NCBI RefSeq assembly: GCF_014646155.1
Contig: NZ_BMMX01000017.1
Span: 39,250-103,249 of the forward strand
Origin: Mangrovihabitans endophyticus
Lineage (GTDB): Bacteria > Actinomycetota > Actinomycetes > Mycobacteriales > Micromonosporaceae
Direction of reading: 5' to 3'
DNA length: 64,000 bases
Shown: positions 40,965-50,369 of the stretch, piece by piece
Layout of the letters: each line of letters begins with the position of its first letter
Position numbering within the stretch: the first letter of the stretch is position 1
The notes under the pieces: generated by a model
Databases searched by the model: none
What the model saw: the letters and a program-made list of their open reading frames with translations, nothing else
Told to the model about the DNA's origin: nothing
Position numbers and translations under genes: made by a program

Positions 40965-42182
40965 ATGACCACATCGCCGACCACCGCTCCCACCGCCGAA
41001 TTCCCGCTGCCGCGGGCCGCGGGCTGCCCGTTCGACCCGCCGCCGCGGCTGCGCGAGCTGCAGGACGAGGCGCCGCTCGCCCGGGTGCGGCTCTGGGACG
41101 GCAGCACGCCCTGGCTCGTCACCCGGTACGCCGACCAGCGCACCCTGCTCGCCGACCCGAGACTCAGCTCCGACGTGACCCGCCCCGGATATCCGGCTGC
41201 GGCGCCCCGGCGGGACACCGGGGGCAACTCCATCGGCTTCATCCTGATGGACGACCCGGAACACGCCCGTCTGCGCCGCATGGTGACCGCGCCGTTCGCC
41301 ATCCGACGGGTGGAGGCGATGCGCCCGGCCGTGCAACGCATCGTCGACGAGCAGATCGACGCCATGCTCGCCGGTCCGCAGCCGGCCGACCTGGTGGAGG
41401 CGTTCGCGCTGCCGGTGCCGTCGCTGGTGATCTGCGAACTGCTCGGCGTGCCGTACGCCGACCACGACTTCTTCCAGGAGAACAGCCGGAGCCTGGTACG
41501 CCGTACGACATCCGCGCAGGAGCGCAGCGCCTCGTTCGAAGCCCTGCACGAGTACCTGGACGACCTGATCAGCCGCAAGCTCGCGCAGCCGCAGGACGAC
41601 CTGCTGTCCGAACTCGCCGCGCGTGTCCCGCGCGGCGAGCTGAGCCGCGGCGATGCGGCTGGCATCGGCGTCCTGCTGCTGGTCGCCGGGCACGAGACCA
41701 CCGCCAACATGATCGCGCTGGGCACCCTGGCGCTGCTCGACCACCCGGACCAGTTGGCCGTGTTGCGCGACGGCGACGACCCGAAGGCGGCGGCCCGGGC
41801 AGTGGAGGAGCTGTTGCGCTACCTGAACATCACGCACGGCGGCAGGCGCCGGGTCGCGCTGGCGGACATCGAGATCGCCGGGCAGGTGATCCGGGCCGGC
41901 GAGGGCGTGATCATGGCCAACGACATCGGCAACCGGGATCCGGAGGCGTTCCCCGACCCGGACCGGCTCGATCTGGGCCGCGACGCGCGCCGGCACGTCG
42001 CCTTCGGCTTCGGCGTGCACCAGTGCCTCGGCCAGCCGCTGGCTCGCCTGGAGTTGCAGGTGGTCTACGGCACGCTGTACCGGCGGGTGCCCACGCTACG
42101 CGTCGCGGCGGACCGGGACAGTCTCCGCTTCAAGCACGACGGCGTCATCTACGGCGTGTACGAGCTACCGGTGAGCTGGTGA
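40965..42182 (+). CDS. Cytochrome P450 (CYP105-like)
   Basis: 405 aa. I-helix oxygen-activation motif LLVAGHETTANM, K-helix ExxR in VEELLRYLNITHGGRRR, heme loop FGFGVHQCLGQ with the axial Cys. Cytosolic monooxygenase that uses a ferredoxin. ATG at 40965 follows AAGGAGA. The ferredoxin gene starts 4 bases after the stop; the reductase must be encoded elsewhere. Under divergent TetR control. Drug- or xenobiotic-type substrates are typical of CYP105 but not shown here. Confidence 0.93.
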   Translation: MTTSPTTAPTAEFPLPRAAGCPFDPPPRLRELQDEAPLARVRLWDGSTPWLVTRYADQRTLLADPRLSSDVTRPGYPAAAPRRDTGGNSIGFILMDDPEHARLRRMVTAPFAIRRVEAMRPAVQRIVDEQIDAMLAGPQPADLVEAFALPVPSLVICELLGVPYADHDFFQENSRSLVRRTTSAQERSASFEALHEYLDDLISRKLAQPQDDLLSELAARVPRGELSRGDAAGIGVLLLVAGHETTANMIALGTLALLDHPDQLAVLRDGDDPKAAARAVEELLRYLNITHGGRRRVALADIEIAGQVIRAGEGVIMANDIGNRDPEAFPDPDRLDLGRDARRHVAFGFGVHQCLGQPLARLELQVVYGTLYRRVPTLRVAADRDSLRFKHDGVIYGVYELPVSW

Positions 42183-42186
42183 GGTC

Positions 42187-42384
42187 ATGAAGGTCACGGT
42201 GGACCAGGAGAAGTGCGTCTCGTCCGGCCAATGCGTGATGTCCGCGCCGGACGTCTTCGACCAGCGCGAGGAGGACGGCGTGGCGGTGGTGCTGACCGCG
42301 CAACCGCCGGCCGGCCAGGAGGAGGACGTGCGCACCGCGGCGGCGGTGTGCCCGGCCCTGGCGATCACCGTGGTGGAGGAGTAG
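42187..42384 (+). CDS. [3Fe-4S]-type ferredoxin
   Basis: 65 aa. Cys motif KCVSSGQC (CX5C) plus CPA near the end gives three ligands, the pattern of 3Fe-4S ferredoxins that serve actinobacterial P450s. Co-transcribed with the P450 at 40965, its probable partner. Its 3' end overlaps the convergent SGNH gene by 20 bases. Confidence 0.92.
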   Translation: MKVTVDQEKCVSSGQCVMSAPDVFDQREEDGVAVVLTAQPPAGQEEDVRTAAAVCPALAITVVEE

Positions 42385-43135
42385 TCCCGGTCGGCACCGG
42401 CACCCATTGAACGTACTTGCCGGACCGGTCGTCGCCCGAGGACCGGCCGCGCAGCCGGCGGTGCAGCCAGGGCAACACGTGCTCGCGGTAATAGCGGGCC
42501 TCGGCGCGCACCCGCCTGCTCTCGGCCGGTCCCGGGTCGGCCACGTGCGCGGCACGTTCGTGGCCGAGCGCGGTCAGCACCAGGCCCGCGACGCGCTGAT
42601 GACCGGCCGCGTTGAGGTGCAGGCGGTCCACCGACCAGTACGGCCCCCGGCGCAGTTCGTCGTCGTGAAAGACGTCGACGAACAGCGCGCCGTGGCGCGC
42701 CGCCAGGGCGTGCGTCGCCGTGGTGAGCAGCTCGCCGCGGCGGCGGATCACCCCGCCCAGCGGCAACCGCTGCGACGGGTCCGCGCCGGCCACGATGACC
42801 AGCCGCACGCCGGCTTGCGCGGCCCGGCGCAGCGCCCGGTCCAGCAACCCGGCCAGGCGCGTGGTGTCGGTGCCGGAGCGCATCATGTCGTTGCCGCCGC
42901 CGTTGAGCGTCACCAGGGTGGGCGCGGGGGCCAGCGCCAGCGCCGCCTCCAGTTGCTCGCACACGATCGGTTCGAGCAGCCGCCCGCGCACCGCGAAATT
43001 GGCGTACCGCACCGCCTCGCCGTGCTCGGCGGCCAGCCCGGCGGCGACCAGATCGGCCCATCCGCGCACCGTGCCGTCGGGCAGTTCGTCGCCCACACCC
43101 TCGGTGTAGCTGTCGCCGACCGCTGCGTACCTCAT
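42365..43135 (-). CDS. SGNH/GDSL-family hydrolase
   Basis: 256 aa esterase fold. Block I GDSYTEG with nucleophile Ser, block III LNGGGND, block V DRLHLNAAGH with Asp and His. ATG at 43135 follows AGGAGG. No signal peptide, so cytoplasmic. The C-terminal 40 residues are basic. Substrate (acyl ester) unknown. Confidence 0.9.
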   Translation of the reverse strand: MRYAAVGDSYTEGVGDELPDGTVRGWADLVAAGLAAEHGEAVRYANFAVRGRLLEPIVCEQLEAALALAPAPTLVTLNGGGNDMMRSGTDTTRLAGLLDRALRRAAQAGVRLVIVAGADPSQRLPLGGVIRRRGELLTTATHALAARHGALFVDVFHDDELRRGPYWSVDRLHLNAAGHQRVAGLVLTALGHERAAHVADPGPAESRRVRAEARYYREHVLPWLHRRLRGRSSGDDRSGKYVQWVPVPTGTTPPPR

Positions 43136-43284
43136 CGTCGTCCTCCTGCCGGGCACGGAATCCTCGGCGTCGAATCCGCAGCGCCGGGCGTGGGCTCGCA
43201 ACGCCGGGACTCACCCTGCCACGATCGCCTGGTCGTGATCATGCCGGGGCGGCCGGTGCCCGGACGGGGGAGTCGCACACCGGC

Positions 43285-44397
43285 TCAGGCCAGGTCCACG
43301 TCGGCGTAGAGGGCGGCGTGGTCCGAACCGGCGTGCACGGCACTGGTCATCGTCTCGTAGATCGGCCAGAGACGGCCGTGCCGGCCACCCCACACGCCGT
43401 ACCGGAAAATGCCGCCGCCCCGCGCCACCGCCTGCAGGGCGGGGGACAGCAGCACATAGTCCAGCTTGTTGCCGGCCGTGCAGGAGCCGTACGTGCCGGG
43501 CCGGCCACCGTCGTCGAAGCCGCTCAGTTCGGACACGTCCCGCAGATCGGTGTCGCGCAGCAGCGGTGCCAGCGTCGCGCTGTCCGGGGTGTCGTTGAGG
43601 TCCCCGGTCACCACCACGTGGTCCACGCCGGTGCGGCACAGGCCGCGGTAGATCTCGGCGACCCGCACCGCCTGGCGGCGCCGGATCCGGTCCGAAGCGG
43701 CCTTCGGGCCGTACCCCTTGCTCTTGAAGTGGTTGACCAGCACCGCGATCCGCCGGCCGCCGGGCGTGCGGAAGTGGTATTCGGCGCAGTCCCGGCTGAA
43801 GATCCGCCCGTGGTCGTCCGTGTCGTCGACGTGGCTGTGCTGGCCGATGAGCGGATACCCGGCGGCGGACAGCACACCCACGTCGATGCCGCGCTCGTCG
43901 TTGCCGTCGATCACCATCACGTACGGGTATCGGGGCCGCCCGTCGTCGGCCAGCCAGGTCCCGGTGAACCGCTTGAGTGCGACGCGGCTCTCCGCCTCGA
44001 CCACACCCACGATGTCCGCGTCCACATCGCGCAGCACCCGGGCGGTGTTCGCCAGCGCCAGCTCCTGGACGCAGTCGGTGGTCAGCTCCACCCAGCCGAT
44101 CCAGTCGGCACGGCCGCCGGCCACGATCTCCACCGGCCCGTTGCGCCGGCGCCGCAGCAGCCGGCCGCGGTTCTGCCGCAGGCGCGCGAACCGGGCGGCG
44201 TCGCTGTGGCGCAGTCCGAGCCGGCCGAGCTCCCGCAGGATCTCCCGGCTGACGTCCGGGGTGTAGGCGGTCTCTTCCAGCAGCACGCAGACGCGCTGGT
44301 AGGTCCGCAGGACGGCACGCCCGGCCGTCCACGTGTGACGGTCCAGGGCGCGTGCCCGGTTGAACAGGTTTTCCACGTTGAAGGCGGCGATACGCAT
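43285..44397 (-). CDS. Endonuclease/exonuclease/phosphatase (EEP) family protein
   Basis: 370 aa. EEP core: RIAAFNVENLFNR at the start, VGVVEAESR (metal Glu), VNHFKSKGYG, VVTGDLNDTPDS and the final AGSDHAALY. Mg-dependent phosphodiesterase acting on nucleic acid, sugar or lipid phosphates. No signal peptide. Promoter at 44433-44460. Neighbours give no clue to substrate. Confidence 0.88.
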   Translation of the reverse strand: MRIAAFNVENLFNRARALDRHTWTAGRAVLRTYQRVCVLLEETAYTPDVSREILRELGRLGLRHSDAARFARLRQNRGRLLRRRRNGPVEIVAGGRADWIGWVELTTDCVQELALANTARVLRDVDADIVGVVEAESRVALKRFTGTWLADDGRPRYPYVMVIDGNDERGIDVGVLSAAGYPLIGQHSHVDDTDDHGRIFSRDCAEYHFRTPGGRRIAVLVNHFKSKGYGPKAASDRIRRRQAVRVAEIYRGLCRTGVDHVVVTGDLNDTPDSATLAPLLRDTDLRDVSELSGFDDGGRPGTYGSCTAGNKLDYVLLSPALQAVARGGGIFRYGVWGGRHGRLWPIYETMTSAVHAGSDHAALYADVDLA

Positions 44398-44432
44398 CTG
44401 CCGTCACCCCCGAAAGCGGCGTTGAGCTGCAA

Positions 44433-44460
44433 ATACTAGGGCGAATTCGATCTTTGTCAG
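44433..44460 (-). promoter_or_regulatory. Promoter of the EEP gene
   Basis: Minus strand -35 CTGACA (44460-44455), 16-bp spacer, -10 TAGTAT (44438-44433), 36 bases before the ATG. Confidence 0.6.
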
Positions 44461-44595
44461 AGGGCCGTGCCCCCGCACGGGTGAAGGTTTCCGCCCCGCC
44501 GCGCTGCGCCGCGGAACGTGCGGATTGCGCGGTTTCGGGGAGTGTGCCGATAGTGATCGTCAGCGCCACGTGATCCGTCGCAGCCGGGAGGTCCG

Positions 44596-45591
44596 ATGGC
44601 GACGAGTCCCCTGCCACCGATCGCCGCGGGCGAGCCCCCGGTCAACTTCGCCGCCCACCAGATCCGCGCCGGAAGCCTCGCCGGGGCGCGGGAGGACTTC
44701 GAGCAGATGCTCGCCGCGCTGGTCCGGGCGATGCATCCGGCCGCCCGGCGGATCGCCGCGCACCGCGGCGACTGGGGCATCGACGTGCTTCTCGGCGAGT
44801 TGTCCGGCATGGTGGTCATCTGGCAGGCGAAGTATTTCTGGCCGGTGGTGACGGCGGGGGCGCACCGGCAGATCCGCGGGTCGTTCCGCTCCGCCCTGAC
44901 CGCCGCGCAAGGCCACGGCTACCAGGTCGGCAGGTGGGTGCTGTGCGTGCCCGCCGGCCTCGACGCGCCCACCGCCCAGTGGTGGGACCGGTGGAGCGCG
45001 CACCAGCGCGCCGCCACGGGGGTGGCGGTCGAGCTGTGGGACGACACGGTGCTGCGCGGGATGCTGATGCGCCCGGCCGCCGCGCACGTGCGCCGGCACT
45101 ACTACGATCCGTACCCGCACGCGCCGTGCCGCCCGGTGGTGCCGGAGCAGCGCACCCGGTCGCTGCTGGCGGCCCACCCCGCCGACCTCGCGGCCTGGAA
45201 CCACCAGCTCTTCGTCCGGCAGTTGCGCGCGGCCGGCCACGTCGAGGTGGCCTCGGCCGTGGACGAGTACTTCAACGCCGGGCTGCTGGTCCGGGAGGTG
45301 CGCAAGCACGGCCGGGACACCGACCGTGAGGCGCTCGACGAGGCGTACGGGGTCGCGTACGGGATCTGGGAGGGCCGTTTCAACGCCGGAGTGCAGGCGT
45401 ACCCGGCCCGGTCCCGGCTTCCCGGCCTGCACGCGGCCGTGATGGCGGAGATCCGCGAGTCGCTGGTGTTCCCGCCGGGCCTGGCCGCCGGCCCGGTGCA
45501 CCGGTGCGGGCTGATGCACCGGCTCGTCCAGGACGGGCGCGCCGGATGGGTGCGGCACTGGCGGCGGATCGCCGGGAAACCGGCGGCGTGA
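44596..45591 (+). CDS. Restriction-endonuclease-like (Mrr-type fold) protein with helical C-terminal domain
   Basis: 331 aa. Residues about 40-90 have the PD-(D/E)xK pattern of Mrr-like nucleases: GDWGIDVLLG then VVIWQAKYF (Asp and QxK). The C-terminal helical part (about 195-265: NHQLFVRQLRAAGHVEVASA, YFNAGLLVREVRKHG) resembles the conserved C-terminal domains of effector proteins in ABC-three-component-like conflict systems; that comparison is from memory. GGGAGG precedes the ATG. The Ser/Thr kinase gene begins 54 bases later on the same strand. Confidence 0.62.
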   Translation: MATSPLPPIAAGEPPVNFAAHQIRAGSLAGAREDFEQMLAALVRAMHPAARRIAAHRGDWGIDVLLGELSGMVVIWQAKYFWPVVTAGAHRQIRGSFRSALTAAQGHGYQVGRWVLCVPAGLDAPTAQWWDRWSAHQRAATGVAVELWDDTVLRGMLMRPAAAHVRRHYYDPYPHAPCRPVVPEQRTRSLLAAHPADLAAWNHQLFVRQLRAAGHVEVASAVDEYFNAGLLVREVRKHGRDTDREALDEAYGVAYGIWEGRFNAGVQAYPARSRLPGLHAAVMAEIRESLVFPPGLAAGPVHRCGLMHRLVQDGRAGWVRHWRRIAGKPAA

Positions 45592-45645
45592 ACGTGCCCG
45601 GTAGACTCCGCGGTCGCGGGTGTGCCGGAGCCGGAGGATGGACAG

Positions 45646-47163
45646 ATGACCATGCCGCTGCGGCCGGGGGAGCCGACCCGGCTCGGCCGGTACGACCTGA
45701 CCGGCCGGCTCGGGCAGGGCGGCATGGGGACCGTCTACCTGGGTCGTGACCCGGACGGCCGGCCGGTCGCGATCAAGGTGGTGCGACCGGAGTTCGCCGG
45801 GGACGCCGAGTTCCGCGGCCGGTTCCGCAGCGAGGTGCACCGCGCCCAGCAGGTGCCGCCGTTCTCCACCGCGGAGGTGCTGGACGCCGACCCCGACCAC
45901 GAACCGCCCTATCTGGTCGTCGAGTACGTGGACGGGCCCAGCCTGGCGACCGTGATCCGGGACCGGGGTCCGCTGTCCGGCGCCGCCCTGGACGGCCTGG
46001 CGGTGGGCATCGCCACCGCGCTCGGGGCCATCCACGGCGCCGGGGTGATCCACCGCGACCTGAAACCGGGCAACGTCCTGGTCGCCCCCGGCGGCATCAA
46101 GGTGATCGACTTCGGGATCGCGCGCGCGTTCGAGGCGACCAGCCAGCACACCCGCACCGACCAGATGGTCGGCACGGTGGCGTACATGGCGCCGGAACGC
46201 TTCGACCCCGCACACGGCCGCCAGGTGACCGCGGCGGCGGATGTCTTCGCCTGGGGGGCCGTGGTGGCGTACGCGGCGACCGGGCGCACGCCGTTCGAGT
46301 CCGGCACCGCTCCGGCCACCGCGATGCGCATCCTGACCCAGCCACCGGACCTGGACGGCGTGCCGGAATCGCTGCGCGATCCGCTTGAGTGGGCGCTGGC
46401 CAAGGAACCGGCGGACCGGCCCACCGCCCGGAAACTGCTGGACATGCTGCTGGCCGGCGACACACCGCGCCCGCCGCATGAGGCCGCGGCGGTCACCGCG
46501 GTCGGCGCGCCGCCGACGTCGGGGACCGCTCGCCGTGCCACGGTGCGGCGGGTGGCGCTGGCCGTGGTGGCTGCCGCCGTCCTGGTGGGCGGCGGGTGGT
46601 TCGGCATCGGCGCGCTGCGCGGCCGGGCGGATCCGGCCACCGGCGCAGGGGCGGCACCGGGGGCGTCATCGCCCGCGCCGGCCACCGCGTCGCCGACCGC
46701 GGTGGACCTGCCCGGCGCGATCCTGCGCGGCGAGCGGCAGACGCTCATCCACGTGGTGGAGATCGACCGGGACCTGGCACTGGACCTGCACGCCGCCCAG
46801 GTCCAGGCGCTCGACGGCACCGGGCCCAAATCCCTGTTCGCCCTGGTTCCGTACGGTGTGGACTATCTGATCAGGACCCTGCGCGAGGGCACCGGAGAGC
46901 CGCAGACCTGCCTGGGTGTGAAGATCGTGCCGGACCGTTCGGCGTCGCTGGTCCCGGTGTCGTGCACGCCGACCCGGGCCACCATCTTCTCGCTGTCGCC
47001 GACCGAGGGCCGTGACGACCATGATCGGCCGGCCTTCCTTCTCTCCAACGAGGCGTACGGCGTGGTGCAGTGGAGCCCGTCACGCCGGCAGGTGATCGTG
47101 GAGGAACTCGGCGACGCGCCCGCGCTGTCCAGCTTCAGCTTCGTCGACCGGGGCGACCTGTGA
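45646..47163 (+). CDS. Transmembrane Ser/Thr protein kinase (PknB-like)
   Basis: 505 aa. Kinase domain 12-270: glycine loop RLGQGGMGTVYLG, ATP Lys in VAIKVV (K44), HRDLKPGNV, IDFGIA, MAPERF. One membrane segment (about 300-320) then about 180 extracellular residues without PASTA repeats (LPGAILRGERQTLIHVVEID...). ATG at 45646 is preferred over an upstream GTG because GGAGGA precedes it. Probably co-expressed with the nuclease-like gene. The external domain may sense a ligand; function unknown. Confidence 0.92.
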   Translation: MTMPLRPGEPTRLGRYDLTGRLGQGGMGTVYLGRDPDGRPVAIKVVRPEFAGDAEFRGRFRSEVHRAQQVPPFSTAEVLDADPDHEPPYLVVEYVDGPSLATVIRDRGPLSGAALDGLAVGIATALGAIHGAGVIHRDLKPGNVLVAPGGIKVIDFGIARAFEATSQHTRTDQMVGTVAYMAPERFDPAHGRQVTAAADVFAWGAVVAYAATGRTPFESGTAPATAMRILTQPPDLDGVPESLRDPLEWALAKEPADRPTARKLLDMLLAGDTPRPPHEAAAVTAVGAPPTSGTARRATVRRVALAVVAAAVLVGGGWFGIGALRGRADPATGAGAAPGASSPAPATASPTAVDLPGAILRGERQTLIHVVEIDRDLALDLHAAQVQALDGTGPKSLFALVPYGVDYLIRTLREGTGEPQTCLGVKIVPDRSASLVPVSCTPTRATIFSLSPTEGRDDHDRPAFLLSNEAYGVVQWSPSRRQVIVEELGDAPALSSFSFVDRGDL

Positions 47164-47308
47164 CGCGGGCGGCACCTCGGCTGCGGCGGCCATCGCACGA
47201 AAGGCGCCGCTGCGAATTCCACGGGGGAAGAACTCGCAACGGCGTGTCCCCAATGTAGAGCCGACGGACCCGCGTGTCCAGCCGGGAACCGGAAGCGTTC
47301 GCCGAGAG

Positions 47309-48490
47309 TCAGACGCGCACCGGAAGGCTCAGCAACGCGCGCGACCGGAACGAGGGTCGCCAGCGCAGCGTCGCATCGTCCACGTCCAGCTTCAGCTCCG
47401 GCATCCGGCGCAGCACCGCGCCGACCGCCACCTCCGCCTCCAACCGCGCCAGCGGCGCGCCGAGGCAGTGGTGGATGCCGTGCCCGAGGGTAAGCTGCGC
47501 CGACGTGTCCCGCCGCAGGTCCAGCGTGTCCGGGTCGGGGTAGCGTGCCGGGTCGCGGTCGGCTGCGGCGAGGGAGACCATCACCGTGTCGCCGGCCGGG
47601 ATGCGCACGCCGCCGATCTCCAGGTCCACGGTGGCGAACCGCCGGATGGACACCGGGGCCGGAGGCTCGAAACGCATCAGTTCGCGCACCGCCCCGGGGA
47701 TCAGCGCGGGATCGTGGCGCAGCGCCGCCCACTGGTCCGGATGCCGCAGCAACGTGAGCACCGCCAGCCCGATCAGGTTGACCGAGTTCTCGTAGCCGGC
47801 CACCAGCACCAGGAACGCCAGCGAGGTCAGCTCGTCCTCGGTGAGCCGGTCGCCGTCGTCGTCGCGGGCCGCCACCAGGGCGGACAGGATGTCCGGACCC
47901 GGCTCCGCGCGTTTGCCGGCGATGACCGTCGTCAGCAGCTCGATCAGCGAGGCCACCGCCCGGGCCGGGGCGGCCGGATCGTCGGCCGGCGGTGCGAGCA
48001 TGGTCCCGGCCCAGCCTCGCAGGTCCGCGCGGCGGTCTGCCGGAATGCCCAGCACATCGCAGATCACCGCTACCGGCAGCGGCGCGGCGAAGCCGCGCAC
48101 CAGGTCACCGCCTCCGGCCGCGGCGATCGGTTCCAGCAGGTCATGCGCCTTCCGCTCGATGTCGCGCCGCAACGCCTCGATGCGGCGCGCGGTGAAGGCC
48201 GGGGACACCAGCCGGCGGATCCGGGTGTGGTCCGGCGGGTCCATGTTGAGCAGGTTGGTGTCCAGCGCCGGCGGCAGCCCGAACCCCTTCCAAGCGCCGT
48301 CTGCCGCATACCTCTTGTTCAGCGACAGGCGCGGATCGGCGAGCGCCGCGCGGGCGTCCGCGTAGCGTGTCACGATCCACGCGGTGGCGCCGTCGGGCAG
48401 GCGGAAGCGGTGCACCGGCGCGGATTCCCGCAGCTCGGTGTAGACCCCGTGGGGGTCGGTGACGACGGACTCCGGCAGTGGCGCGGTCAT
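47309..48490 (-). CDS. Cytochrome P450 (CYP107-like) in the XRE-ImmA operon
   Basis: 393 aa. Heme loop LGHGIHHCLGAPLA and K-helix VRELMRFEPPAPVSIRRFA. In the I helix the usual AGxETT is VAGYENSVNLI: the conserved Thr is replaced, as in some CYP107s that use substrate hydroxyls or bound water for O2 activation. ATG overlaps the membrane-protein stop (ATGA). No ferredoxin adjacent. Last gene of a four-gene coupled operon, so its substrate is probably tied to the operon's unknown function. Confidence 0.92.
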   Translation of the reverse strand: MTAPLPESVVTDPHGVYTELRESAPVHRFRLPDGATAWIVTRYADARAALADPRLSLNKRYAADGAWKGFGLPPALDTNLLNMDPPDHTRIRRLVSPAFTARRIEALRRDIERKAHDLLEPIAAAGGGDLVRGFAAPLPVAVICDVLGIPADRRADLRGWAGTMLAPPADDPAAPARAVASLIELLTTVIAGKRAEPGPDILSALVAARDDDGDRLTEDELTSLAFLVLVAGYENSVNLIGLAVLTLLRHPDQWAALRHDPALIPGAVRELMRFEPPAPVSIRRFATVDLEIGGVRIPAGDTVMVSLAAADRDPARYPDPDTLDLRRDTSAQLTLGHGIHHCLGAPLARLEAEVAVGAVLRRMPELKLDVDDATLRWRPSFRSRALLSLPVRV

Positions 48491-49812
48491 TCGCTGTGGT
48501 TCCCTTCGGCGGCGGCGTGGTCATTCTCGACGGATTCGTCCCCCGTCGTCGCGGCGACGTCCGCGACGACGGGGGAGCGGGACAGCGCGGCGGCCACGGC
48601 GGCCAGCCATCGCACCTCGTCGGCCAGGTCACGGCCGGGTGAGCGGTGCACCGCGGGGCCGTCCGCGGCATCCGCCGGCAGGGGCGTGCCGGCCCGCTGC
48701 GTGCCCAGCCAGGCGTCCCACCGCCGCCGGCGGGCGCGTTCGGCGGCGGTCGGTTCGAGCGCGTCGCGCCGGCGCTGTGCCTCCCGGGCGGCGAAGGCGA
48801 CGCGCAACTGCGCCGCGTATACCGTCGCCGCCAGTTCCCCGCCGGTCAGGCCGGCCCGGTGGGCGGCGCCCGCGGCAAGCCGACCGACGCGGTCGTCCAC
48901 ATGCTCGCGGACGGCTCGCAGGCCGTCGCCGATTTCGATGATCCGGCGGTGCAGGCGGTGATCCGGGCCTCGCCGCCCGCCGGAACGGTCCAGCACCACC
49001 TCCGGCGTGGTCACCCGGACGGCCTCCCACAGCGGCCGGATCGCCCGGTACGCGCGCCGCCGGACGATCCATCCGGCGGCGGCGGACATTTTCGGGCCGA
49101 GGCCGGGCAGCGTCAGGCCGACCACGATGAGCATCGCGCCGACCGCGGACACCGGCGGCACCAGGAACTCCCAGCGGTACGGGTCACTGTCCACCTGAGC
49201 GGCCACCAGCGTCACCGTGCGCAGCAGGCAGTACAGCAGGCCGAGCCCGCCGCCCGCCGCGGTCACCCGCAGGCCGCGTGTCAGCCAGGACCGCCCGGCG
49301 CCTCCGGCGTACGACAGGCACAGGCGCATGATGTCGACCACGCCGAGGGCCACCGCGGCGACGTAGATGCCGAGATAGGCGGCGTACGCCGGGTCGTGGG
49401 CGTAGCTGGCGGCGGCGGTGCGCAGCGACTCCTCCCGCTCGGCGGTCAGGCTGAACAACACCGCCATCAGCGTGAGCACCAGCACCACGGCGGCCACCCG
49501 CCACCGGGCATGCCGCCAGCCCTGCGCGCGCGGCCGGGTCCAGAAGATGATCAGGCACTGGATGGTGACCGAGAACGCCACCACCCCGCCCTGCGACACC
49601 AGCAGCGACAGGTTCGGCATGCCCGCCGCGCGGTCCAGGGCGCCCCAGATCACCGGGGTGGAGATCGTGAAGATCGCACCCATCAGGGCGAACGCCGTGC
49701 AGATGGCGTAGAGCGCGGGGTCGCCCGGGTCCCGGCGCAGCCCTCGGACGAGCCGGTAGAGGAACGCGGCCCAGGCGACCACGGCGGCGACCGGGTAGAG
49801 CACGTCGTTCAT
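48487..49812 (-). CDS. MAB_1171c-family membrane protein (putative transporter)
   Basis: 441 aa. About seven hydrophobic helices (residues 1-230: VLYPVAAVVAWAAFLYRLVRG at the start) and a soluble helical C-terminal domain (about 260-400, IRPLWEAVRVTTPEVVLD). This layout and its place after an XRE/ImmA pair match the actinobacterial family called MAB_1171c putative transporter. Start and stop both overlap neighbours by 4 bases. No measured function. Confidence 0.75.
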   Translation of the reverse strand: MNDVLYPVAAVVAWAAFLYRLVRGLRRDPGDPALYAICTAFALMGAIFTISTPVIWGALDRAAGMPNLSLLVSQGGVVAFSVTIQCLIIFWTRPRAQGWRHARWRVAAVVLVLTLMAVLFSLTAEREESLRTAAASYAHDPAYAAYLGIYVAAVALGVVDIMRLCLSYAGGAGRSWLTRGLRVTAAGGGLGLLYCLLRTVTLVAAQVDSDPYRWEFLVPPVSAVGAMLIVVGLTLPGLGPKMSAAAGWIVRRRAYRAIRPLWEAVRVTTPEVVLDRSGGRRGPDHRLHRRIIEIGDGLRAVREHVDDRVGRLAAGAAHRAGLTGGELAATVYAAQLRVAFAAREAQRRRDALEPTAAERARRRRWDAWLGTQRAGTPLPADAADGPAVHRSPGRDLADEVRWLAAVAAALSRSPVVADVAATTGDESVENDHAAAEGNHSE

Positions 49813-50369
49813 TCCGACCCCAGCGCCCGTTCGATGCGTTCGATGACGTCCGGATCGCCCCTCGGCACACCTCGGGCATCGTCTCGTGGCCAGGGGTTGA
49901 GCAGGCTGAACAGCGCGGTGCCGAGCGCTTCGGCGTCGTGCTCGGACGACTCGTCGTAACAGGTGCGGCCCAGCGCGCGGAGCACCGTGTCCGGGTCCAG
50001 CGTGGGCAGGATGCGGCGGGTGGCGTCCGGGTCGGTGACCGGTTCGACGTGGTGGCCGAGCAGCAGATGCGCCAGCTCGTGGCAGACGATGCCGTCCTGC
50101 AGCCACGAGTCGGCCAGGGCGTCCAGGAAGATCACGAAGTGGGCCGACGTGACGATGACCAGGCCGCTGGGCAGGTCCGGGGGCAGGTGGGCGCTGCGGA
50201 CGACCACCGGACGCCCCAGCCGCCGGCCGACCGCGGCGCACAGCCCCGCGACATCGACGCGCCGGGGCAGCTCAAGGTCGCGGACGAGCCGCCGGAACTG
50301 TCCTTTGTTCACCACATCGTTCTCCGAAGCCATGGGCGGGCGGGCTGGCCGCCACACGCCGACGATCAC
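49809..50369 (-). CDS. ImmA/IrrE-family metallopeptidase
   Basis: 186 aa from GTG 50369, which overlaps the XRE stop (GTGA); an ATG at 50333 (MASENDVVNK) is the alternative. Zinc motif CHELAHLLLGH (HExxH plus distal residues) is intact. Family members cleave a partner HTH repressor; here the XRE protein encoded just upstream is the obvious substrate. Coupled to the membrane-protein gene by ATGA. Confidence 0.9.
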   Translation of the reverse strand: MIVGVWRPARPPMASENDVVNKGQFRRLVRDLELPRRVDVAGLCAAVGRRLGRPVVVRSAHLPPDLPSGLVIVTSAHFVIFLDALADSWLQDGIVCHELAHLLLGHHVEPVTDPDATRRILPTLDPDTVLRALGRTCYDESSEHDAEALGTALFSLLNPWPRDDARGVPRGDPDVIERIERALGSE

